From contig CM030362.1 of the NCBI GenBank assembly GCA_017893485.1, positions 260,018,255 through 260,082,254 of the forward strand: a stretch of DNA of 64,000 nucleotides, written 5' to 3'. The notes beneath the pieces are model-generated. The model ran no database searches, was not told the origin of the DNA, and saw nothing but the letters and a program-made list of their open reading frames with translations. Of the stretch, positions 60,701 to 64,000 are shown piece after piece. Numbering within the stretch: the stretch's first letter is position 1; the number at the start of each line of letters is the position of its first letter. The translations under genes and the position numbers were made by a program. The stretch comes from Hemerocallis citrina (Eukaryota > Streptophyta > Magnoliopsida > Asparagales > Asphodelaceae).

Positions 60701-62969
60701 TTTAACATGGCATTAATCGTTTCTTTTATTTCTTTTTGACATTGATAATTCATTTTATTGGATGCATATAACAGATTTAGTACCCAATAACTAAGGTTCA
60801 ATTCCTACTAGTTGTATATTCAACAAGGGATTAAATTACAAAAATGCCATGGGTACCCTTAGAAGTAGTCAATTGTCTGTGTTGGATATTTACATGGAAT
60901 CGAACCAGGGTAATAATTGATATATGAGTTTGTAGATCTAATTGAAATATGACTATTTATTTTCTTACATTTTAATGTTAATTTTCTTACTTTTTTGTGT
61001 TAATTTTCTTCACTTGAAAATTATGAGCTGAGAATAAATCTTAAATAATGTTACAACTCATTGATCAACGAAAATGCATGCAAATCCAATAATAACTGCT
61101 TCATGTTAAAATGAGTTTTGAAATTGCAATATTTACATGGCTGGAAAGATTACAAGTTTGCTTTCCATGTTAATATCCACGATCAGAGTCCATGCATCAT
61201 ATATGCTGGTTAGTACTTAATAAAGTACATATAACATTACTCAAAAAAAAATTTCATGATGCACAGCACATTCACATGGTTAACGATATGAATGATTTTC
61301 TAGATTAAAGAGAGATTTAAATGAGGTGGTTGCAATCACAAGGGACAAACTAAAAAAATAATAATAATAACTTAACAGAAGTTGTTAGTGTGACATCATC
61401 AAGTGGGCTCTCGATCCAACAATTTAAAATAAGGATCTAGCCCTCACATCTCACGGATGTGAGAACTAGAAGCATGACTTCATATGTTCCACTCATATTC
61501 CTCTAAAAAAAGAGAAAATTTATATGCTTTGCCTAGATTCCCTGATTCAAATTTAAGTTCGTAAATTAATTTTCCTAATGTAATTGCACAAGCCTTTTCT
61601 ACACATCACAAATGTCTTGCAAAAGAAAACGTCTATAGTAATTTCAGAAAATTTATGTAGAAAATTGTTTAAGAGACAAATTTTTTTCGAAAGAGTAAAT
61701 AAACGGAGAGACAATTGACTGAACTACTTTTAGAGCTACGCCGCCGCAGAAGAAAAAGAGAGCTGCGCCGCACAAGAAAAAAAGAATGGATAGAAAGGTA
61801 GATAGACATCAGCCAGATATTGGAAATAACAGTGATGTGGTTTTGTTGGGTTTGGATTCAAACTTAATGGCAACCCAAACCCGATTGATTCAAAATTGTC
61901 AATACCACAGTAAAAAATAAAATACAAAAGAAAATTCTTACATCTAATTTTCCTCCTAATCTTATCTGCTCCAACCTTTTTCTTTACCAGAGCTCAATGC
62001 CGCCTTGTGTATTTGTAGTTGGAATTTTATTGTCTTTTAATGTGATGGTTACGAGCAATTGTGCATCCTTTTCTACTTGATAACTTGGTAGATTTTGAGT
62101 CAAAGAACTGTTATATCTCAGTAAAATATATTTGGACGGCTACTTTCTACATTCTATTGGTATGTGTTTATTTGTTCTGCCTTAGAATTTTCATATTTTG
62201 GTTGTCCTCTAGTTAAATAAGAGGATTACTATACATCTATATATAGATTATTTATTTATTGGGTTATTTCCATAGAGGCCAGCCATAATTTAACAATTCC
62301 GAATAAGTTACTCACAAATCTCTATTTCCATAAACACCACCAACAATATAGGTTCTACTCCAAAAGAGCACCTTGCGAATTTTTTTAAGTTTAATTCAAT
62401 TTGACTTGCTTAATAATCTGAATTGATTTTGAACACCACCAATAAGATCACATTGACATCATTCATAATCTCGTGTTTACTTCAATTTTTGGGAGTGGGC
62501 CCACATTGTTAGTGGTGTTTATGAAAATAGACAATAGTGGGTCGTTTATTTGGAATTAACAAAATTGAGGGTGGCCGCTATAAGAAAACCTTATTTATTT
62601 CATGTTACGCCTTTTTCACTCGGGTGATAGTCTTTGTGGGGGGCTCTCGCTCAGACGATGGTGGAGTTTGACGCCTTGGCTTCGCCTTTCGCATTTAAGA
62701 CTGCTATGTGTCTGAAAAATTAACTTCATTCGATAATTTTTTTTATTTTACCATGTTTCAACTAGTAGCAAAATGAACGGTTTTTCAAAACCATAACAAT
62801 TGGCACCATACGATGCATAGGCAAGAAGCCTTCGAAGTCCAGTTTATGTATACATGCATCTTACAACATAGGGATATGATGAACGGTGTGGATCGTCTAT
62901 ATAGAGTCACCGTGTGTGCAACAACTGTATATGACGAAATTTCCTCCTATAAGTATGAGTCTCCCTTCC

Positions 62970-63016
<47 letters not shown>

Positions 63017-64000
63017 TTCATGAAAATAAAAATAAAAACACAGACAATATTATAATATATCGTTTAATTTAACAAAATTAAATTTGAACACTTTAAAAAA
63101 TCGATACCAAAGTTAGATAGACAGAGTTGCTAATATTTCCGAGAATACCAAAACTCATACCAAAATTAGAAGGATGATACCAGAACCAATACAAAGCCTT
63201 CGAACCATATAAAGCTGGCATTACATATATCAAAGTCTTTTATTTATTCCAAATACCGAGTTCTCATAAACAGGATTTTAAAAATTAAGAATAGAAAGTA
63301 CATCATACAGGAGGATGCATGTATATACTGATCTCTTCTTAGCACAACCCAGTTGGCCACTACCCTGCTCCTATGCGCATAACTGAAAACACAAGTCCCC
63401 AGATAGACTAAAGGTCTGTTTAGTTCATTGCAACTTAGTGTTGCAAGTGCAACTAAAAATATTAAATTTTATGTCATGATTGCATCCATTCATTGCCCAC
63501 CAAACTTTTTTATCCAAATTTTACTTCAAAAGAAAATATGAATTTGGACAGAAAATAATATTTTTTTTTTAAAGTTTGGATGGCAACGGTTGGATGCATT
63601 CATGGCATATGATTATATATTCACACCTGTACTTATACTTGCACTTACAACACTCACTTGCAAGGAATCAAACACGCCCTAAACTTATGATCTAAATGTC
63701 CTATGTTCCGACTTTCCTCATGTCCCTTCAAAAGGAATATAAAGAATGAGACTGCGGCCTATGAAAGAGGTTGAAACTAAGCAGGTGGACTTTTAAAACA
63801 TATGTTGCAAATAACTCGCAATGATAACCAACTTAGTATATACATTCCTACTAGCACTTTATTACCGTGTATGCACAATGCATAATTACATGCAAAACTC
63901 TTTTAACTTTTAGATCCAGATGTGCAACATCACTTGTTGATCTTACCATGACAGATCTGGAGCAAATTTTTCTGCTAAGATGGCAGCTTTAAGTGCCAAT
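40909..64000 (-). CDS. AP2A: AP-2 complex subunit alpha (alpha-adaptin), C-terminal 599 residues
   Basis: Sixteen exons, minus strand: 64000-63947 (partial), 56391-56286, 56185-56120, 50442-50339, 50261-50157, 49178-49058, 48960-48784, 48698-48459, 47831-47751, 47606-47442, 44440-44354, 44257-44132, 43004-42924, 42843-42772, 41455-41376, 41044-40909. The join is 1,801 nt, open throughout, ending in TGA. Plant alpha-adaptins have about 1,010-1,020 residues, so roughly the last 60% is here. It covers the end of the armadillo-like trunk (w1-w6), the hinge (w7-w8, with DLLGDLLGPL), the Ig-like C2 ear (from IGDRFSALCLKDSGVLYED in w9) and the platform subdomain (EEFFSQWK, FFxxWK pattern) down to the C-terminal NDPGALLAGLL. 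Alpha-adaptin is the large AP-2 subunit that binds PIP2, dileucine cargo and accessory proteins at plasma-membrane clathrin-coated pits. All splice sites are GT-AG, so the copy looks functional. Plants can have two tandem genes; only one is visible here. Confidence 0.93.
41376..41455 (-). CDS. AP2A: AP2A exon w15 (ear platform)
   Basis: 80 nt, phase 0 to phase 2. Reads IRVETDPADRTQLRLTVASG then DPTLTFE. Acceptor TTTTCAG, donor GTAAGC. Nearly invariant in plants. Confidence 0.94.
41456..42771. other. AP2A intron between w14 and w15
   Basis: 1,316 bp. The middle (about 41580-42120) looks like an old inverted-repeat element: CCGTTTTAAAGATAGG...GACCCGAG on the left and CCGATCCGAAGTTTTAAAAC on the right. 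It is too diverged to classify. Confidence 0.4.
42772..42843 (-). CDS. AP2A: AP2A exon w14 (ear platform)
   Basis: 72 nt, 24 codons: DANPNNLVASTTFYSESTYA then LLCL. Acceptor ATATCAG, donor GTAAGA. Conserved NPNNLVASTTFYSEST block. Confidence 0.93.
42924..43004 (-). CDS. AP2A: AP2A exon w13 (ear platform)
   Basis: 81 nt, 27 codons: VKGVKQLSLPEMANLFISLH then LGISPGL. Acceptor GGCACAG, donor GTAAGT. Confidence 0.92.
43005..44131. other. AP2A intron between w12 and w13
   Basis: 1,127 bp. Contains a long G run (44020-44044) just before exon w12 and no recognised element. Confidence 0.55.
44132..44257 (-). CDS. AP2A: AP2A exon w12 (ear platform)
   Basis: 126 nt, 42 codons: VNVKLRLPAVLNKYLQPVSV then DAEEFFSQWKSLSGPSLKLQ. 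EEFFxxWK belongs to the platform surface that binds DPF/W peptides in characterised alpha ears. Acceptor AACTAG, donor GTATGT. Confidence 0.93.
44354..44440 (-). CDS. AP2A: AP2A exon w11 (ear)
   Basis: 87 nt, 29 codons: VQCPLEVVNLRASRDVAVLD then FSYKFGTSG. Acceptor GCTCAG, donor GTACTT. Confidence 0.93.
44517..47383 (-). mobile_element. degenerate RTE-type LINE in an AP2A intron
   Basis: 2,867 bp, minus strand, flanked by an exact 10-bp duplication AAGCAATATA (44507-44516 and 47384-47393). The 5' end reads an endonuclease start (IRRNINIACLQETKW-like, near 47270-47350). Reverse transcriptase follows, with FADD at 45318-45329 (MPWCMLFADDVVLVDETRAK), then KLKEKFYRTAVRPAMMYGAE and SVAEMRMLRWMCNKTRKNR. 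The 3' end is a (GTT)n repeat, typical of plant RTE LINEs, rather than poly(A). Many stops and frameshifts: inactive. A 20-bp unit (TCCAGTCAATGTTCCTATAT) is repeated at 47341-47380. Confidence 0.85.
44765..45346 (-). pseudogene. reverse transcriptase fragment of the RTE LINE
   Basis: Two open segments: 45346-45056 (FADD box, GVRISRTKTEYMECNFSDIR, RYLGLIIQRKGEI) and 45019-44765 (FYRTAVRPAMMYGAECWATK). A frameshift or stop between them breaks the protein. Confidence 0.83.
47442..47606 (-). CDS. AP2A: AP2A exon w10 (ear)
   Basis: 165 nt, 55 codons: IGVKAEWRAHYGRFVLFLGN, then KNTSALVSVRAVILPPTHLK and MELSLVPETIPPRAQ. Acceptor TTTATTAG, donor GTTAAG. The next intron (3,001 bp) carries an RTE LINE. 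Confidence 0.93.
47751..47831 (-). CDS. AP2A: AP2A exon w9 (start of ear domain)
   Basis: 81 nt, 27 codons: PIGNIGDRFSALCLKDSGVL then YEDLYVQ. Acceptor TTTTGCAG, donor GTTTAT. This is the beginning of the Alpha_adaptinC2 Ig-like subdomain. Confidence 0.93.
48459..48698 (-). CDS. AP2A: AP2A exon w8 (hinge)
   Basis: 240 nt, 80 codons in phase 0. Acceptor ATATGTAG, donor GTATGC. Hinge with SPDLLGDLLGPLAIEGPP, a block conserved in plant alpha-adaptins, flanked by low-complexity Ser/Glu/Ala sequence. It ends SEESNSIQ before the ear. Confidence 0.9.
48784..48960 (-). CDS. AP2A: AP2A exon w7
   Basis: 177 nt, 59 codons in phase 0. Acceptor TTTAACAG, donor GTTAGA. Starts SSLLKKAGDAELDTAAQSAI and runs into polar, Gln/Asn/Pro-rich hinge sequence. 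Confidence 0.9.
49058..49178 (-). CDS. AP2A: AP2A exon w6
   Basis: 121 nt. Acceptor ACAATCAG, donor GTACGT. Reads YESCIDVEIQQRAVEYFALS then RKGAALMDILAEMPKFPERQ, the end of the adaptin trunk. Confidence 0.93.
49238..50103. mobile_element. MITE with a second MITE nested in it, AP2A intron between w5 and w6
   Basis: The ends are inverted copies: TTCTCAATTTAATTCCCTAA on the left and TTAGGGGACTAAATTGAGAA on the right, followed by ATATCAATTTAGTCC-type internal repeats. 866 bp including the 334-bp insertion at 49511-49844. Target duplication unclear. Confidence 0.72.
49511..49844. mobile_element. MITE of the CCATAGCGGC family, nested copy
   Basis: Inverted ends GGTTTTTTTCCATAGCGGCT and GGACTCTATGGAAATGATATC. 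The internal ATAAACACCAC...GGTGGTGTTT arms pair. Same family as 62261-62590. Confidence 0.75.
50157..50261 (-). CDS. AP2A: AP2A exon w5 (in-frame, phase-symmetric)
   Basis: 105 nt. Acceptor ATGACAG, donor GTAGAG, a weaker donor than its neighbours. Reads TNTVPILLSTYAKILMHTQP then PDPDLQEQIWVIFRK. It starts with the third base of one codon and ends after two bases of another, and its length is a multiple of three, so skipping would keep the frame. A nested pair of MITEs begins 53 bp beyond its donor. Confidence 0.9.
50339..50442 (-). CDS. AP2A: AP2A exon w4
   Basis: 104 nt, phase 0 to phase 2. Acceptor CAACAG, donor GTAAGC. Reads VSAYILGEFSHLLRRPGCSP then MEIFAILNEKLPTV. The family usually reads HLLARRPGC (from memory), so one residue may be missing here. 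Confidence 0.92.
50443..51987. other. AP2A intron between w3 and w4, part next to w4
   Basis: AT-rich. A stretch at 51500-51640 has GACACTGAC-type repeats resembling another DNA element, not classified. Confidence 0.45.
51988..52752. mobile_element. Mutator-like non-autonomous element, 765 bp
   Basis: Inverted ends GAAGCACGGGTAC / GTACCTGTATCTGTGCTTC, with exact 9-bp duplications GGTTGGGAT (51979-51987 and 52753-52761). GGGTGCG/CGCACCC subterminal repeats. No coding region. Confidence 0.8.
52762..54740. other. AP2A intron between w3 and w4, repeat-rich middle
   Basis: Contains tandem duplications (53151-53262, and a diverged 65-bp pair at about 53583-53710), a GGGT/ACCC-rich stretch (53830-54010) like hAT-type debris, and overlapping sense/antisense open frames at 54030-54345 that I could not assign. 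Confidence 0.45.
53151..53262. repeat. 56-bp perfect tandem duplication
   Basis: Units 53151-53206 and 53207-53262 (ATAATCACAATTCAGACAAA...), identical by eye. Confidence 0.92.
54741..54913. mobile_element. short palindromic MITE between (AT)n tracts
   Basis: 173 bp. The arms GGATATGAGCAACTTGCTCA and TGAGCAAGTTGCTCATACCC pair over most of the length, with a second internal palindrome AGCAACTTGCT in each. Flanked by TA repeats, so a TA target duplication is possible but not provable. Confidence 0.78.
54914..56119. other. AP2A intron between w3 and w4, part next to w3
   Basis: AT-rich with an (AT)n tract at its start (about 54915-54960) and a 33-bp tandem duplication. No element recognised. 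Confidence 0.5.
55837..55902. repeat. 33-bp perfect tandem duplication
   Basis: Units 55837-55869 and 55870-55902, starting GTTCCAAAAAGAAGGAAC, which is itself a palindrome-like arm. Confidence 0.92.
56120..56185 (-). CDS. AP2A: AP2A exon w3
   Basis: 66 nt, 22 codons in phase 0: PYAVVKAREYLDKPALHET then MVK. Acceptor TGTCAG, donor GTATTA. A 5,677-bp intron follows. Confidence 0.92.
56286..56391 (-). CDS. AP2A: AP2A exon w2
   Basis: 106 nt. Acceptor TTGCAG, donor GTGTTT. Reads YVDVVLQLIDKAGNFVSDDM then WYRVVQFVTNNEDLQ (adaptin trunk). Its first G completes the W codon begun in w1. Confidence 0.93.
56534..56576. repeat. (AT)n microsatellite
   Basis: About 43 bases of TA repeat directly beside the Helitron at 56581; probably the insertion target. 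Confidence 0.9.
56581..57114 (-). mobile_element. non-autonomous Helitron, copy 2 (534 bp)
   Basis: Minus-strand start TCTATATAATAAAAC, end GTGCCTTAGGCACGTGCCCA then CGGGCAAATCTAG, host A/T at the borders. Includes an (AG)n tract also present in copy 1 (21456-22040). No coding capacity. Confidence 0.83.
57131..57492. mobile_element. palindromic MITE, 362 bp
   Basis: Arms ATCTTCCATTGTGCACCACC and GGTGGTGCACAACGGAAGAC pair. Inner arms TTCACATTGATTTACACATC and GATCAATGTGAACGGTTCG also pair. Borders TA on each side. Half-length relatives appear near 59262-59340 and 62810-62935. Confidence 0.78.
57513..57655. mobile_element. palindromic MITE, 143 bp
   Basis: Arms CTTCCATTGCAAACGCTAAT...GCGCGTGAAAACC and GGTTTTCACGCGC...GTTTGCAATGGAAG. 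Internal GGGTTAAGGCATATTAA repeats. Its outermost ATCTTCCATTG is shared with the neighbouring MITE at 57131. Confidence 0.78.
57659..57709. repeat. (AT)n microsatellite
   Basis: About 50 bases of pure TA repeat abutting the MITE at 57513-57655. Confidence 0.92.
58032..58673. mobile_element. TIR element, 640 bp, unclassified
   Basis: Left AGGGCTTTTTGCACACATAT...CTTAGCAAATATCATATTT and right ...ATATCAAATACGATACTTGT...GATAAAACCCT are inverted copies. TTTGCATATATGTCCC and GGGACATATATGCAAA pair internally. No coding region and no target duplication found. Confidence 0.65.
58674..59651. other. AP2A first-intron stretch
   Basis: Contains a partial relative of the 57131 MITE (59262-59340) and a GGCG/CGCC-rich repeat stretch at 59345-59515 (AAGGCAAGCGCC...GGCGAGACGCG), a common degenerate plant repeat type. 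No gene. Confidence 0.45.
59652..60414. mobile_element. PIF/Harbinger-like MITE with internal hairpins, copy 2
   Basis: 763 bp, ends GAGCATCTGCA / TGCAGATGCTC, flanked by TAA (59649-59651, 60415-60417). AAATTTGGGTATTTGCC-type subterminal sequence at both ends. Related in architecture to 38540-39356 but clearly diverged. Confidence 0.8.
59771..60255. repeat. array of GACGGGAAATCATTTCCCGTC-type palindromes
   Basis: Imperfect palindromes at 59771-59794, 59812-59835, 59996-60018, 60050-60072, 60098-60118, 60148-60169, 60199-60220 and 60237-60255. The core is GGGAAATGATTTCCC with flanking GAC/GTC, in T-rich spacers. Confidence 0.87.
60418..62260. other. AP2A first intron, unassigned
   Basis: 1.8 kb AT-rich. 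Contains a GACCATTACGACCGTTATAG-like inverted stretch (60530-60650) that may be an old element. No gene. Confidence 0.45.
62261..62590. mobile_element. MITE of the CCATAGCGGC family, second copy
   Basis: 330 bp, inverted ends GGGTTATTTCCATAGAGGCC and GTGGCCGCTATAAGAAAACC. Flanked by TTATTTATT on both sides (62252-62260, 62591-62599), a 9-bp duplication, though of low complexity. Same family as 49511-49844. Confidence 0.78.
62591..63410. other. AP2A first intron, remaining stretch
   Basis: Contains a partial relative of the 57131 MITE (62810-62935), an (AT)n tract (about 62974-63014) and no gene. Confidence 0.5.
62974..63014. repeat. (AT)n microsatellite
   Basis: About 40 bases of TA repeat. 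Confidence 0.9.
63411..63679. mobile_element. Tourist-like MITE
   Basis: 269 bp, ends GGTCTGTTTAGTTC and GAATCAAACACGCCC, with TAA/TAAA at both borders; TTGCAAGTGCAAC and related motifs pair internally. The layout fits PIF/Harbinger Tourist MITEs. Confidence 0.65.
63947..64000 (-). CDS. AP2A: AP2A exon w1 (cut by window edge)
   Basis: 54 nt visible, reading LALKAAILAEKFAPDLSW and ending in phase 2 at donor GTAAGA. The KAAILAEKFAPDLSWYVDV block is an adaptin trunk signature. The following intron is 7,555 bp, the largest visible in this gene. Confidence 0.92.

Noticed and set aside
62612..62700. GC-rich CTCGGGTGATAG...GACGCCTTGGC stretch as a gene fragment
   Set aside because: Resembles the common GGCG/CGCC degenerate repeat also seen at 59345-59515; no coding evidence.

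Overview
Plant nuclear DNA (an angiosperm; species not identifiable by eye): AT-rich, intron-split genes with GT-AG junctions, and dense nested transposable elements (chromodomain-type Ty3/gypsy elements, L1 and RTE LINEs, Helitrons, Mutator-like and PIF/Harbinger-like MITEs). Two host genes are present, both on the minus strand and both incomplete. At the high-coordinate end are the last 16 exons of the AP-2 complex alpha subunit (alpha-adaptin), 64000 down to the stop at 40909. Below it are the first seven exons of a MutS2-family gene, from the ATG at 28216 down to 3303, with the rest beyond base 1. I assembled both by reading the minus strand; every exon joins the next in frame with consistent intron phase.

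Layout. 1-3302: MUTS2 intron 7, with a SINE-like repeat and a Mutator-like element. 3303-3586: MUTS2 exons 7 and 6. 3587-11838: intron 5 (8.3 kb), holding a solo LTR (429 bp, GACCC target duplication) and a 4.5 kb gypsy element with both LTRs and a CTTTT duplication. 11839-14119: exons 5, 4 and 3. 14120-27784: intron 2 (13.7 kb), holding a second, minus-strand copy of the gypsy family whose 3' LTR is split by a solo LTR of the same family, a truncated LTR split by a Helitron, and a long solo LTR. 27785-28216: exons 2 and 1. 28304-39373, starting about 90 bp upstream of the MUTS2 ATG: a four-element stack. A Mutator-like element (9-bp duplication) is split by a long LTR, which is split by a full-length L1 with one internal stop; a PIF-like MITE sits in the outer element's terminal repeat. 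39374-40908: spacer and alpha-adaptin 3' UTR. 40909-64000: alpha-adaptin exons, with introns up to 7.6 kb filled by an RTE LINE, a Helitron, a 765-bp Mutator-like element and about ten MITEs.

The two genes are not functionally linked: alpha-adaptin acts in clathrin-mediated endocytosis, MutS2 in nucleic-acid or ribosome maintenance, probably in an organelle. The most unusual structure is internal arrays of about eight short palindromes in three different non-autonomous DNA elements (outer Mutator-like element, 38540-39356, and 59652-60414). The other notable structure is the MUTS2 5' end, where exons 1-2 lie between inverted copies of one long LTR.
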